A stretch of DNA of 54,833 nt, taken from Deltaproteobacteria bacterium (lineage in GTDB: Bacteria; Lernaellota; Lernaellaia; JACKCT01). Of the stretch, positions 1 to 16,521 are shown piece after piece. Within the stretch, counting starts at the first letter, position 1; every line of letters begins with the position of its first letter. Position numbers and translations under genes: made by a program. The stretch covers positions 54,206 through 109,038 of the forward strand of contig JAOSJX010000013.1 of the NCBI GenBank assembly GCA_027493875.1. The letters run 5' to 3'. A model generated the notes under the pieces. The model was not told the DNA's origin. It saw only the letters and a program-made list of their open reading frames with translations, and ran no database searches.

Positions 1-1526
1 ACTTTGGCGTACATGCCGCGATTGCCGAGCTGGTGGACGTATTCCTCCTCCACGCTGTGCGCCCGGCCGACCGTTTCCTTGTACGCGACCTGCGGCTTGC
101 CGACGTTGGCGTTGACGCTGAAATCGCGCTTGAGGCGGTCGGTGATGATCTCGAGATGAAGTTCACCCATGCCCGAAATCAGCGTCTGCCCTGTTTCCTC
201 GTCCTTGCCGACCCGGAACGACGGGTCCTCCGCGGCGAGATTTTCGAGCGCCTGCGAGAGCTTGTCCTGATCCGCCTGCGTTTTCGGCTCGATGGCGACG
301 TGAATCACCGGATCGGGAAAGTCCAATCCCTCGAGTTGAACCTGGTGCGCGGGGTCCGACAGCGTGTCGCCCGTCGTCGTCACCCGCAGCCCCACCGCGG
401 CGACGATGTCGCCGGCCTTCAGCTCCTTGATCTCCTCCCGCTTGTTGGCGTGCATCTGGAGAATCTTGGAGATGCGCTCGCGTTTCTGCTTGGTCACGTT
501 CAACACCGACTCACCCAACTTGGCGCGGCCCGAATAGACGCGCAAAAAGCAGAGACGGCCGACGAACGGATCGTAGAGCAGTTTGAAAGCGAGCGCGGCG
601 AAGGGACCGTCCGGGTCCGCGTGGCGCTCTTCTTCCTGCCGGTTCCGGGGGTTGAGGCCCTTGATGGGCGGCACATTCTCCGGGCTCGGCAGGAAGTCGA
701 CCACCGCGTCCAACAACGGCTGCACGCCTTTGTTGCGAAACGCGGAACCGCACAACACCGGCACGATCGACAAACTCAACGTGCCCGCGCGCAGGGCCCG
801 GCGTATCGCTTCCTCGGAAATCCCGGCGCCTTCCAAAAAGGCGTTCATGATTTCGTCGTCCACGTCCGCCAGGGCTTCGATCATCTCTCCCCGACGTTTG
901 CTGGCTTCTTGTAAAAGATCGTCCAGAACAGGCGCCGTCTCGAACGTGGCGCCCAGACTCGAGTCGTCGTAGATCAGCGCCTTTTGCGCAATGAGGTCCA
1001 CGACGCCGCGAAACCGGCCGCCTCGCCGATCGGAATCTGGATCGGTACGGGGCGGGCCCCGAGTCGTTCACGAATCTGCGTCACCACCCGGCCGAAATCG
1101 GAGCCGACGCGGTCCATCTTGTTGACGAACGCGATCTTGGGCACGTGGAACTTGTCCGCCTGCCGCCAGACCGTTTCGCTCTGAGGTTCGACCCCGCCGA
1201 CGCCGCAAAACACGGCCACGGCGCCGTCAAGCACGCGCAACGACCGTTCCACCTCGATGGTAAAGTCCACGTGGCCCGGCGTATCCAGGATGTTGATCCG
1301 GTGATCGCGCCAAAAGCACGTCGTGGCCGCCGTCGTGATGGTGATGCCGCGCTCCTGCTCCTGGACCATGTAGTCCATTTGCGTGGTGCCTTCGTCGACC
1401 TCGCCGATTTTGTGGCTGACGCCCGTGTAATAAAGCGATCCGTTCGGTGGTCGTCGTCTTCCCGGCGTCGATGTGGGCCATGATCCCGATGTTTCGGGTT
1501 TTGGCGAGCGTTGTCGCTTTGGCCAC
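1..1526 (-). CDS. fusA: Elongation factor G (3' part missing at window edge)
   Basis: EF-G is the GTPase that translocates tRNA and mRNA on the ribosome. The chosen start is GTG at 1526, preceded by GAAGGAG 6 bases upstream. The G1 P-loop [14 protein letters not shown], the switch region [11 protein letters not shown], the G3 motif DTPGHVD and the G4 motif NKMD are all visible. About 508 of the usual ~690 residues lie in the window; the C-terminal domains run off the left end. Two one-base frame changes are apparent. Near 1440 an extra base precedes [13 protein letters not shown]. Near 1006 a T-run is one short, and restoring it gives [15 protein letters not shown]. It is the last visible gene of the str group, downstream of rpsG with a gap of about 290 bases. 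Confidence 0.95.
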
Positions 1527-1819
1527 GTCTGACTCCTTCGTCGGGCTTTCGACACCCCCGGGGGCTTGCGGCCCCAAATCGCTACGGCCCAACAGGACCG
1601 TCGTCGCCCCCTTTCGCTTTTTCGCGTCCAGGAGCAATTATCCGTTCGCCGCGGCGTCCCGGTTCTTTTCCCCGAACCGCTCCCGGCGATGCGCTCTGCT
1701 TTTTCTCCAGGTCGAAACGACCTTTTTGCCCGCGGTGCGGCGTGCGCCGCGGTCCCCGGTAGGATCACCAGAAGTTAGGCTGTCCCGTCAGCCACCCCCT
1801 GGCGTGGAAGCCGGGATGC

Positions 1820-2290
1820 TTACCAGCGATAGTGGCTGAAGGCTTTGTTGGCCTCCGCCATCCGGTGGGTGTCCTCTTTCTTCTTGATCGAGTTCCCACG
1901 ATTATTGGCCGCGTCCAGCAGCTCCGCCGCCAAACGCTCCTGCATGTTCTTCTCCCCGCGCGCGCGCGCGTACGAAATCAACCACCGCATCGACAGCGCG
2001 GTACGCCGGTCGCCGCGAATTTCGATGGGGATCTGATAGGTCGACCCGCCAACGCGGCGGCTTTTGACCTCGACGAGCGGCTTGACGTTTTCGAGGGCGG
2101 CCTTGAAGACTTTCAAGGGGTCGTCCTTGGCGCGCTCGGCGATCATATCAAACGCGTCATAGAGAATGCTTTCCGCGACGCTTTTCTTCCCGTCGTTCAT
2201 GAGTCCGTTGATGAACTTCGCCAGCGTCCGATCCGCATATTTCGAATCGGGGATGATCTCGCGTTTCTGTACGGCTCGTTTGCGCGGCAT
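1820..2290 (-). CDS. rpsG: 30S ribosomal protein S7
   Basis: S7 nucleates assembly of the 30S head and contacts E-site tRNA. The intact frame gives 156 residues, the normal length, starting [12 protein letters not shown] and ending FSHYRW. The open frame extends further upstream, but the ATG at 2290 matches the conserved S7 N terminus and lies just after the rpsL stop. It sits between rpsL and fusA, the conserved str-operon order, and has no frame break. Confidence 0.98.
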   Translation of the reverse strand: MPRKRAVQKREIIPDSKYADRTLAKFINGLMNDGKKSVAESILYDAFDMIAERAKDDPLKVFKAALENVKPLVEVKSRRVGGSTYQIPIEIRGDRRTALSMRWLISYARARGEKNMQERLAAELLDAANNRGNSIKKKEDTHRMAEANKAFSHYRW

Positions 2291-2309
2291 GGCGTTTTTT
2301 CTCCCGACC

Positions 2310-2683
2310 TTACTTCGGCCGTTTCGCGCCGTACTTGCTACGGCCGCGCCGGCGGTTCGTGACGCCCGTCGTATCGAGCGTGCCGCGAATGATGTGATAC
2401 CGGACACCCGGCAGATCCTTGACGCGGCCGCCGCGAATCAACACGACCGAGTGTTCCTGCAGGTTGTGTCCTTCACCGGGGATGTAACTGGTCACTTCCA
2501 GCCCGTTCGACAAACGGATGCGCGCCACTTTGCGCAGGGCCGAGTTCGGCTTCTTCGGCGTCGTGGTGTACACGCGCGTGCACACGCCCCGCTTTTTTGC
2601 GGGCACGACTGAAGGGCCGGGGCCGACTTCTTTTCGACGACCTTTTTACGGCCTTGGCGGACAAGCTGGTTGATCGTGGGCAT
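2310..2683 (-). CDS. rpsL: 30S ribosomal protein S12
   Basis: S12 is the decoding-centre protein that controls accuracy and is the target of streptomycin-resistance mutations. The N terminus [14 protein letters not shown] is read in one frame, and the body from [18 protein letters not shown] onward in another. The switch falls in a run of six A (minus strand) near 2593; one more A restores a continuous 124-residue protein, the standard length. The invariant TPKKPNSA and [13 protein letters not shown] segments are present. It is the first gene of the str group and follows the rpoC terminator. Confidence 0.96.
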
Positions 2684-2755
2684 CGAATGAAAACCTTTTA
2701 TATATTCGTGGTTTTTTCGTTGCTCTCCCGCGCTCCCCGGCGCGAGGGAGGCGGA

Positions 2756-2784
2756 TACTTATCAAAATGGCCCTGGAGTGTCAA
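2756..2784 (-). promoter_or_regulatory. Candidate str-operon promoter overlapping the rpoC terminator
   Basis: A perfect TTGACA lies at 2784..2779 on the minus strand, in the loop of the rpoC terminator. Downstream there is GATAAG after 15 bases or TAAGTA after 17 bases, neither a good -10. The position fits a promoter for rpsL-rpsG-fusA. The -35 is clear and the -10 is weak, so confidence is low. Confidence 0.35.
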
Positions 2785-2819
2785 GCCCGTTACCGTTTTT
2801 TCGCCTCCAGGGCCATTTT
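2764..2819 (-). terminator. Perfect 15-bp inverted repeat behind rpoC
   Basis: The arms 2764..2778 and 2805..2819 are exact reverse complements (15 bp), separated by 26 bases. Read on the minus strand, the hairpin begins 6 bases after the rpoC stop and its distal arm ends in TTTT. It probably terminates or attenuates the rpoBC transcript before rpsL. The long loop is unusual and contains a perfect TTGACA (see the promoter entry). Confidence 0.7.
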
Positions 2820-2825
2820 TGTGGT

Positions 2826-7117
<4,292 letters not shown>

Positions 7118-7194
7118 TCAACCCCCAAACCGGGTAAGGTGCGTGACGCGTTGCCGGCTCTCCGGGAACCGGACGCGGGTAACATCGATACGGC

Positions 7195-10100
7195 TCACTC
7201 TTCCTCTTCTTCCACGGCGTCGCCCTCGCCGCCTTCCTCCTCGTCGTCTTCCTCTTCCTCGTCCTCGTCGTCGGCGCCCGGCGGGCGACGCGTGAACAAC
7301 GCCTCGGCCGCCTCCATGGCGCTCGTCGTTTCGCGCGACGGAGCGGGCGGACGCTGCATCTCCTCGGCCGCCGCCGGCGCCTCGCCTTCGGCGTGCTCCT
7401 CCATCAGCGTGACGTCGAGGGACAGGCTCTGGAGCTCCTTGACCAATACGTTGAAACTCTCCGGCAATCCGGGCTCCAAGCGATACTCGCCCTTGACGAT
7501 CGATTCGTACATGCGCGTGCGGCCCGCGACGTCGTCGGATTTCACGGTCAGAAATTCCTGCAGCGTGAACGCGGCGCCGTAGGCCTCCATCGCCCAGACT
7601 TCCATTTCGCCCAGACGCTGGCCGCCGAACTGGGCCTTGCCGCCGAGCGGCTGCTGCGTCACCAGGCTGTAGGGTCCGATCGAGCGCGCGTGAATTTTGT
7701 CGTCGACCAGATGGTGCAGCTTTAGCATGTACATCGTGCCGACGGTCACGTCGTTGGAGATCGGTTCGCCGGAGCGGCCGTCAAACAGCGTGGACTGCCC
7801 GCTTTCGACAAGACCCGCGAGGCGGAGTTTTTCCTTGATCTCCCCGAGGGTCGCGCCGTCGAAGACGGGCACCGCCATATGCACACCGCCGCTGAGCGCG
7901 CGGGCGAAGGACAACACTTCGTCATCGTCCGATTTCTTGATTTGTTCGCGCATCACGGCGTCGAGCGTGACGTCGTCGGCGAAAACCTTCAGGAGGAATT
8001 GGCGCATTTTGGACGGCGAATATTTATCGCCGATCATCCGGTCGATCTGCCATCCGAGATGCGACGCCGCCCACCCGAGGTGCGCCTCGAGAATCTGTCC
8101 GACGTTCATGCGCGACGGCACGCCGAGCGGATTGAGAACCATGTCGACGGGCGTGCCGTCTTCCATAAACGGCATATCCTCTTCCGGCACGATGCGCGAC
8201 AACACGCCCTTGTTGCCGTGGCGGCCGGCCATTTTGTCGCCGACCTGAAGCTTGCGCTTGATGGCGAGATAGACCTTGACCATTTTGATCACGCCCGGCG
8301 ACATTTCGTCGGAACGTTTGACGCGTTCGATCTTCTCGTCCCAATGGCGTTTCACGTTGTCGATCTGCGCCAGGATGTTGCCGACGTATTCGGACACGCG
8401 CGCCTCAAGCTCCTGATGTGCCAGCGACAGGTCCGCAAGCCGCGCGAAGGGGACCGATTCCAGCGTTTCGCCGTCGAGCGAGGCTCCTTTCTTCAGCAGG
8501 ATCTTGCGCGTGCCGCCCTCAGCGAGATCGGCCGTCAGTTTCTTCCCGGCGACCATGGTCTCGATTTTCGCCAGCGCGTTGGCGGTTAAGATGCGAATCT
8601 CCGCATCGCGGTCCTGCAGGATCTTGCGAATCTCCGCCTCTTCGATCTGGCGCGCGCGCTCGTCTTTTTCCACGCCCTTGCGCGAGAAGACCTTGGCGTC
8701 GAGGACTGTTCCGGAAAACGCCGGGCGGCACCGTCAGGCTCGTGTCGCGCACGTCGCCGGCCTTTTCACCGAAGATCGCGCGCAGGAGCTTTTCTTCCGG
8801 CGAAAGCTGCGTTTCACCCTTCGGCGTGATCTTGCCGACGAGGATATCGCCCGGTCCGACTTCGGCGCCGATGCGGATAATGCCCGACTCGTCAAGGTTC
8901 GCGAGCATTTCCTCGGACACATTCGGAATGTCGCGTGTGATCTCTTCCTTACCGAGCTTGGTGTCGCGGCTGATGCACTCGAACACCTCGACGTGAATCG
9001 AGGTGAAGCGGTCTTCCTTGATGAGGCGTTCGGAGATGAGGATCGAATCTTCGTAGTTGTACCCGCCCCAGGGCATGAACGCGACCGTGATGTTCTGGCC
9101 GAGCGCGAGCTCGCCCATGTCCGTCGACGGGCCGTCAGCGATGATCTGCCCGCGGCGCACGGTCTCGCCGAGCGAGACAATCGGTTTCTGGTTGATGCAC
9201 GTGTTCTGATTCGATCGCTGGTACTTGGTGAGCGTGTAGATATCCACGCCGGCTTCGTCGTCTCCGTGTTCGCTGTCGTTCACCTTGATAACGATGCGCG
9301 TCGCGTCCACCGCAACGACCGTGCCGCCGCGCCTCGCCACCGCCGTGACGCCCGAGTCGCGCGCCACGATCGCTTCCATGCCGGTGCCGACGACGGGCGC
9401 GCTGGTTTTCATCAGAGGCACGGCCTGACGCTGCATGTTCGCGCCCATGAGCGCGCGGTTGGCGTCGTCGTGCGCGAGGAACGGAATCAGGCTCGCGGCC
9501 ACCGACACGAGTTGGTTCGGCGACACGTCCATGTACTGCACTTCCTCGCGCGGCACGAGGGCGAATTCGCCCTTGCGGCGCGCGGTGACCGTCTGATTGA
9601 CCAGACGCCCCTTCTCGTCGATCGGCGCGTTCGCCTGCGCGATGGTGTACCGCTCTTCCTCAAGGGCCGACAGGAATACGGCGTCGCTCGAACTGACGCC
9701 CTTTTCCGTGATCTTGCGGTACGGGGTTTCGATGAAGCCGTACTCGTTCACGCGGGCGTACGTGGACAAACTCGCGATCAGGCCGATGTTGGGACCTTCC
9801 GGCGTTTCCACCGGGCAGATGCGCCCGTAGTGCGTGTTGTGCACGTCACGCACTTCGAACCCGGCGCGCTCGCGGGTCAGGCCGCCCGGGCCGAGTGCCG
9901 AAAGCCGGCGCTTGTGTGTGACTTCGGACAGCGGATTCGTCTGATCCATGAACTGTGAAAGCTGCGACGAACCGAAAAACTCCTTGATGACCGCGCTGAC
10001 GGGTTTGGAGTTGATCAGGTCGTGCGGCATGAGCGTGTCGATTTCCTGAAGGCTCATGCGCTCGCGGATGGCGCGCTCCATGCGGACGAGGCCGATGCGG

Positions 10101-11524
10101 TACTGGTTTTCCACCAGCTCGCCCACCGCGCGGACGCGGCGGTTGCCGAGATGGTCGATGTCGTCGATCTCCCCGCGGCCTTCGCGCAAATTCAGCAGGT
10201 AGAAGACGACCGCGAGGATGTCTTCTTTGGTGAGGATCTGCTGATCCACGGGCGCCTCAAGGCCGAGCTTGTAGTTCATCTTGACGCGGCCGACCTTGGA
10301 CAGATCGTAGCGTTCGGCGTTGAAGAACAGGTTGTGGAACAGCGTGGTGGCGGTCTCCTCGGTCGGCGGATCGCCGGGACGCAACCGCTTATAAATCTCG
10401 ATCATCGCCTCGAGTTGCGAGGTGACTTTGTCCTGGATGAGCGTGTCGCGCAGGCTCGTCGAGATGCGCTGGTTGCCCGTGTGAAGGAGCGTCATCGCAT
10501 CCACGTTGCGCTCGACCAAAAGGCCCAGCAGGGCTTCGGTGATTTCCTGACTGGTTTCGGCGAGCACCTCGCCCGTGTTGTAGTCCACCACGTCGTCGCC
10601 CACGTACTGCCCGATCAGAAAGTCCTCGGGCACCTCGACTTTGTTCATCCGCGCTTTCTTGATTTTGAGCACGGAGGCCTGGGTGACGCGTTTGTTCTTT
10701 TGGACGAAGACCTCGCCGTCCTTGCCGATCTCAAACGGCGCGAGCTGGCCGAGATACAAATCCGGATCGAAGGCCATCATCCAGGTTTTTCCGCTTTGCT
10801 TTTTGATGCCGACGCGTGTGTAGAACCGATGATAATACGCGGCGAGAATCTCGTCCGCCGTATAGCCGAGCGCCTTGAGTAGAATAGTCGCCGGCATCTT
10901 GCGGCGGCGGTCGATGCGCACGTGCAGAATATCCTTGGCGTCGAACTCGAAGTCGAGCCAGGAGCCGCGGTACGGAATGACGCGCGCGTTGTAGAGCAGC
11001 TTGCCCGAGCTGTGCGTCTTGCCCTTGTCGTGGTCGAAGAAGACGCCGGGGCTGCGGTGAAGCTGGCTGACGATGACGCGTTCGGTGCCGTTGACGATGA
11101 AGGTCCCCGAATCGGTCATGAGCGGAATGTCGCCGAAATAGACTTCCTGCTCCTTGATGTCGCGCACGGTCTGGGTGCCCGTCTCGTCGTCCGTGTCCCA
11201 AACGACCAGGCGGATCACGACCTTGAACGGCGCGGCGTAGGTCATGCCGCGCTGCCAGCATTCGGCCACATCGTATTTCGGGCTTTCGAGCTTATAGCAA
11301 ACGAATTCCAGGCTCGACGACCCGGAGAAGTCCTTGATGGGGAAGACCGACTGGAACACGCCCTGGAGCCCGATCGGCTGGCGGTCCATGGGCGGGACGT
11401 CGGCTTGGAGAAAACGATCGTACGAGCGCTTCTGGATGTCGATCAGATTCGGGATGTCGATGACTTTTCTGATCCGCGAATAGTCTTTCCTGAAACGCTT
11501 GATTTGTCCCAAAGGCACGGTCAT
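7195..11524 (-). CDS. rpoB: RNA polymerase beta subunit
   Basis: With beta', this subunit forms the RNA polymerase catalytic core. It starts with ATG at 11524. The rifampicin region reads [15 protein letters not shown] followed by [13 protein letters not shown], which is the sensitive wild-type pattern. A single frame change near 8710, one extra C in a TTTTCCGG stretch, separates the main part from the C-terminal third; correction gives 1442 residues. The C terminus ends in a Glu/Asp run ([18 protein letters not shown] and more), parallel to the beta' tail. It is followed at once by rpoC. Confidence 0.97.
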
Positions 11525-11577
11525 CGAGGCGAACTCCTTACGGACGGTCGTTGGTCGGTCGGGGCTATCGGAACCAC

Positions 11578-11599
11578 CCGCCGGCCCGAAGGCCGGCGG
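11578..11599 (-). promoter_or_regulatory. rplL-rpoB intergenic hairpin
   Basis: A perfect 9-bp stem (CCGCCGGCC with GGCCGGCGG) closes a UUCG tetraloop on the minus-strand RNA, 25 bases after rplL and 54 before rpoB. No U-run follows, so it is more likely a partial attenuator or processing site than a full terminator. In E. coli an attenuator and an RNase III site lie at the same place; the functional parallel is inference. Confidence 0.55.
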
Positions 11600-11623
11600 T
11601 TCATTTTCTCCGGAGGCGGGACG

Positions 11624-12010
11624 TTACTTAATTTCGACGGTTCCGCCGGCTTCCTCGATCTTCTTCTTGATCTCGGCGGCTTCGTCTTTGTTCACGCCTT
11701 CCTTGACCGTCTTCGGCGCTCCGTCGACGAGGTCCTTGGCCTCCTTGAGGCCGAGGCCGGTGATGGCGCGGACTTCCTTGATGACCTGAATCTTCTTGTC
11801 GCCGGCGCCGGTGAGGACGACGTCGAACTCCGTCTTTTCCTCTTCGGCCGCCGCGGCGCCGCCGGCGCCCGGCGCCGCCACCGCGCCCACCATCATCGGG
11901 GCCGCCGCGGAGACACCGAACTTGTCCTCGAGTTCCTTGACGAACTCGGACAGCTCCAGCACGGACATTTTCTCGATAAACTCAACCACGTTCTCTTTGG
12001 TCACGGCCAT
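11624..12010 (-). CDS. rplL: 50S ribosomal protein L7/L12
   Basis: L7/L12 forms the flexible stalk that recruits translational GTPases. The frame is intact at 128 residues. It has an N-terminal dimerisation helix, an Ala/Gly-rich hinge at about residues 35-57 ([20 protein letters not shown]), and the C-terminal globular domain with the factor-binding helix [16 protein letters not shown]. It follows rplJ, with which it forms the stalk. Confidence 0.98.
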   Translation of the reverse strand: MAVTKENVVEFIEKMSVLELSEFVKELEDKFGVSAAAPMMVGAVAAPGAGGAAAAEEEKTEFDVVLTGAGDKKIQVIKEVRAITGLGLKEAKDLVDGAPKTVKEGVNKDEAAEIKKKIEEAGGTVEIK

Positions 12011-12081
12011 GATTTCTTTCTCCCAAATCGTTTTTCAGGAAGCCCGGAAGCCTCCGTGTTGTTGATGTTGCGCGGCGCCGT

Positions 12082-12614
12082 CTAGGCGGCCACTTTTTTT
12101 CCTTCTCCGCCTTGACGGCGTTCAGGACGTTCAGCAAGCTTCGCGGAATCGCGGCGAGCACGCCCACGAAGCTCTGTACCGGCGCATTGAGCACCCACGC
12201 GAGACGCGCGAGCAGTTCCTCGCGGCTCGGCATATCAGCCAGCGCCTTGATTTGCGCATCGGTCACCACCTTGCCGCCGACCGCGCCGTCGCGGATGACG
12301 AGCTTGTCGTTGGCCTTGGCGAAATTGACCAGAACCTTGGCCGGTCCCACCAGTTCGTCACGCGAAATGAGAAATCCGTTCGGCCCCTCGAGACTCTCGA
12401 AAAGGGATTCCGTCGGCGTGTCCTTCGCGGCGATCTTGGCCAGCGTGTTTTTGAGGACGACCAGCGACGTCCCGTCAATCCGCTCCATCTCACGGCGGAG
12501 CGAATTCATCTGCTCCACCTTCAGGCCGGTGAAGCCGACGCGGACCACGAGCTGCGCGTCTTTAAGCCGCTCGTGCGTCTGCTGGACCACTTGTTCTTTA
12601 CCGCTTCTGTCCAA
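12082..12614 (-). CDS. rplJ: 50S ribosomal protein L10
   Basis: L10 anchors the L7/L12 dimers to the 50S subunit. The start is TTG at 12614, supported by AGGAG...GAGG just upstream. As read, the frame runs past the end into rplL. One A is missing from a run near 12100; restoring it ends the protein as EKKVAA followed by TAG at 12084..12082, giving 177 residues, the normal L10 size. The C-terminal helix that binds L7/L12 is therefore present. Confidence 0.93.
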
Positions 12615-12865
12615 TCGGGCCTCCTCTCTCCTTTCGGATCCGCTTCGCGAATCCCGTTTCGACCGTCGCGTTCAAGGAGGGTCGAACAGAAGCGGCCGCG
12701 TCCGTCGCCGGACGGGCTTCCCGTCTCACCCTCGCCTCCGCAGGCCGGCGTTTCGCCGATTAGGGCCCGCCCCATGCGGGCCACCTTGCTTCTCGGACGA
12801 CCGGGCCCGGCTCCCCATGAGCCGGTCGATACGAACCACCGCGGCCCGCGAGCGGGCCGCGCGTC
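12615..12865 (-). promoter_or_regulatory. rplJ leader region (probable L10 autoregulatory leader)
   Basis: About 250 non-coding bases separate rplA and rplJ. On the minus strand they begin with a strong GC hairpin (GGCCCGCTCGCGGGCC at about 12858..12843) and continue with several further inverted repeats before the rplJ ribosome-binding site. In many bacteria this position carries the leader bound by L10-L12 to repress translation. Assignment here rests on position and visible pairing only. Confidence 0.5.
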
Positions 12866-13572
12866 TTACGCGTGCACCAGATTCTGAACATCCACGGGAT
12901 CGACCCTGACGCCCGGGCCCATCGTCGTGGAAATCGACACCGTCTTGAGATACGCGCCCTTGCTCGTCGAGGGCTTGAGGCGAATCACCTGATCCAAAAG
13001 GGCCAGGAAGTTTTCGCGCAACGCCTCCTCGGTAAAGCTCTTGCGGCCGATCGTCGCGTGGAGATTCCCGACCTTGTCCACGCGGAATTCGACCTTGCCT
13101 TTCTTGAAGGCGGTGACGGCCAGCGCGACGTCAAAGGTGACGGTGCCGAGCTTCGGGTTGGGCATCATGCCGCGCGGGCCGAGGGTCCGGCCGAGCTTGG
13201 CGATGGCGCCCATCATGTCGGGCGTCGCGATGACCTTGTCGAAATCCATCCAACCGCCGAGAATTTTTTTCGACCAGATCCTCGGCGCCCACGAAATCGG
13301 CCCCCGGCGTCCTGCGCCTCCTTGACCTTTTCGCCTTTGGCGAAGACGAGCACGCGGAACGACTTTCCCGTGCCGTGGGGCAGGACCGTGCTGCCGCGGA
13401 CCATCTGGTCGGCGTGCTTGGGGTTCACGCCCAGACGCAGCGCCACGTCGACGGACTCGTCGAATTTCGCGGTTCCCGAGCCCTTTACCAATGTCACGGC
13501 CTCGGTCACGGTGTACCGCTTGTCGTGATCGACCGCCTCGGCCGCCCGGCGATAATTTTTTCCATGCGCCAT
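12866..13572 (-). CDS. rplA: 50S ribosomal protein L1
   Basis: L1 forms the mobile stalk at the E-site exit and usually represses its own operon. The N-terminal part ([20 protein letters not shown]) and the C-terminal part (from [20 protein letters not shown]) are in different frames. Two overcalled homopolymers explain this: a G-run near 13304 and a seven-A run near 13266. Correction reads [19 protein letters not shown] across the junction and gives 234 residues, the usual length. It lies between rplK and rplJ as in most bacteria. Confidence 0.95.
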
Positions 13573-13584
13573 CGTCCAGCTCCT

Positions 13585-14010
13585 TTAATCGATGACGTCC
13601 AGGCCCATGCTGCGGGCGGTTCCCGCCACGATCCGCGCGGCCTGATCGACGTTTTCGGTATTGAGGTCGGCCATTTTGACCTGCGCGATCTCGCGGACCT
13701 GCGCCATGGTCACGCGCCCGACCTTTTCGCGGTTCGGCACGCCCGAACCTTTCGCAATGTTCGCCGCCTTCTTGAGCAGCACCGCCGCGGGCGGGCTTTT
13801 CCGGATGAACGTGAAGGACCGGTCCGCGTAGACCGTGATGATCACCGGAATGATCATGCCTTCCTGGTTCGCCGTCTGCGCGTTGAACTGCTTGCAGAAC
13901 TCCATGATGTTGACGCCGTGCTGGCCGAGCGCCGGTCCCACGGGCGGGGACGGCGTCGCTTTTCCGGCGGGCACTTGCAGCTTGATCTGACCGACAACTT
14001 TCTTAGCCAT
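13585..14010 (-). CDS. rplK: 50S ribosomal protein L11
   Basis: L11 belongs to the GTPase-associated centre and is the thiostrepton site. The frame is intact at 141 residues, the standard length. The N-terminal [20 protein letters not shown] and the C-terminal RNA-binding segment [12 protein letters not shown] are conserved. It ends 13 bases before rplA, and the pair usually forms one translational unit. Confidence 0.98.
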   Translation of the reverse strand: MAKKVVGQIKLQVPAGKATPSPPVGPALGQHGVNIMEFCKQFNAQTANQEGMIIPVIITVYADRSFTFIRKSPPAAVLLKKAANIAKGSGVPNREKVGRVTMAQVREIAQVKMADLNTENVDQAARIVAGTARSMGLDVID

Positions 14011-14031
14011 GACGGGCTCCCTCGCAGGGGA

Positions 14032-14568
14032 TCAACTTTTCTCCACCTGGTAAAAATCGAGTTCCACGGGCGTCGCGCGCCCGAAGATCGAAACCATAAC
14101 CCTCAGCTTCGACTTATCCGGCTTGATTTCCTCCACCACGCCCGAGAAATTCGCGAACGGGCCGCTGGTGACGCGCACCGTTTCGCCCTTTTCGAATTCC
14201 ACTTTGGGCTTGGGCCGAAGCGTTCCCTCGGTAATCTTTTGCGTAATGCGTTCGACTTTCTTCGTTGGGGATCGGCGTCGGCTTGCGCATGCCGCCGACG
14301 AAGCCGGTTACTTTCGGCGTGCTCTTGACGATATGCCAACTCTCGTCCGTCAAATCCATGCGGACGAGGATGTACCCGGAAAAAACTTGCGCGTGCTGGT
14401 GCGTTTCTCACCCTGCACGACTTCGACCACCGCCTCCGACGGAATGAGCACTTCGCCAAGCTTGTCGGCGAGCCCCGCCTGGCGCATCCGCTCCTCCAAC
14501 GAGCGTTTCGCCTTGGCTTCGTAACCGGAGTACGTGTGAACCACGTACCATTTCATCTCGTCAGCCAT
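14032..14568 (-). CDS. nusG: Transcription antitermination/pausing factor NusG
   Basis: NusG binds RNA polymerase and links it to Rho or the ribosome. The N-terminal NGN domain ([20 protein letters not shown]) and the C-terminal KOW motif ([13 protein letters not shown]) are both present but in different frames. One G is missing near 14380 and one A is extra near 14265 (GAAGAAAG). These cancel, so the full length of 178 residues is preserved. It ends with VEKS and TGA at 14034..14032, just before rplK. Confidence 0.95.
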
Positions 14569-14602
14569 TTCTTCTCCCGAAGGACGCGTTGCCCGCCGAC
14601 CG

Positions 14603-14849
14603 CTAAACGAAGGTCAGCTTCATCAAGAACATCAGAACGGAGTCACAAAGAAAGAAAAACACGGAAAACACGAACGAAATGGCGATGACCACCCACGTGG
14701 ACGCGAGCGTATCGGCCCGCGTCGGCCACGCGACTTTTTTCAGCTCGCGGCGCACGTCGGAAAGAAAATCGACCAACTGCTTGACGGGATTGGGCTTGGC
14801 CGCCCCCGCCTTTTTTTCCGTTCCCTTTTTTCGCGTCCGTATCGGCCAT
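14603..14849 (-). CDS. secE: Preprotein translocase subunit SecE
   Basis: SecE is the essential clamp of the SecYEG channel in the inner membrane. The ATG at 14849 is preceded by GAAGAAGG. A seven-A run near 14817 is one too long; the corrected protein has 81 residues. It has a Lys-rich N terminus, the conserved amphipathic segment DVRRELKKVAWPTR and one transmembrane helix (WVVIAISFVFSVFFFLCDSV). It is directly upstream of nusG, the usual arrangement. Confidence 0.93.
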
Positions 14850-14987
14850 CGTTTACCTTCTTCCGTCGTTCGCGCCGCGTCGCGCGGCCGCCGCATCGGC
14901 CCGTGCCGCGCGCGTTCGATATCGACCATAGGCCGCCCGCCCGGCGCCGCGCCGGCGGCGCGGCCCGGACCGTCGTCCGGCCGTGCG

Positions 14988-15146
14988 CTACTTCGTTTCC
15001 TTGTGCAGCGTGTGCTTGCGGTCGAAAGGACAATACTTTTTCATTTCGACCTTGTTCTGGTTCTTTTTCTTGTTGCGCGTGGTCGTGTAATTCCGCCGTT
15101 TGCACTCCGAACACTGCAACGTGACGATATCTCGAGCGCCTGTCAT
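14988..15146 (-). CDS. rpmG: 50S ribosomal protein L33
   Basis: This short gene of 52 residues lies between tuf and secE, its common position. The protein starts [20 protein letters not shown] and ends with [10 protein letters not shown]. Three of the four zinc-ribbon cysteines are present (CSEC and the first of the second pair). The fourth position is Asp (CPFD), so zinc binding may be altered or use Asp. The frame is intact. Confidence 0.96.
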   Translation of the reverse strand: MTGARDIVTLQCSECKRRNYTTTRNKKKNQNKVEMKKYCPFDRKHTLHKETK

Positions 15147-15170
15147 GCGCGTTGCTCCTTTTCCCGTTCC

Positions 15171-16379
<1,209 letters not shown>

Positions 16380-16450
16380 CCTTCTCCTCCAGTTTCCTCA
16401 GGCAAGACCCCGATGACGCGTTTCGCATTGAGTCCCGCGCCGCCCGGTGA

Positions 16451-16521
16451 AGCGGGAAACGGGACTCGAACCCGCAACCCTCAGCTTGAAGGCTGACGCT
16501 CTACCGTTGAGCTATTCCCGC
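16451..16521 (-). tRNA. tRNA-Gly (expected anticodon TCC; loop one base short)
   Basis: The acceptor arms GCGGGAA (16521..16515) and TTCCCGC pair perfectly and the T loop GGTTCGAGTCC is standard. The anticodon stem TCAGC/GCTGA encloses only six bases, CTTCAA, where a seven-base loop CTTCCAA is expected for tRNA-Gly(TCC). The missing C is probably another homopolymer miscall. CCA is not encoded. The position directly before tuf is conserved in many bacteria. Confidence 0.9.

Noticed and set aside
8504..12085. Long plus-strand open frames antisense to rpoB and rplL
   Set aside because: Same shadow effect; the minus strand encodes unmistakable RNA polymerase and ribosomal proteins.
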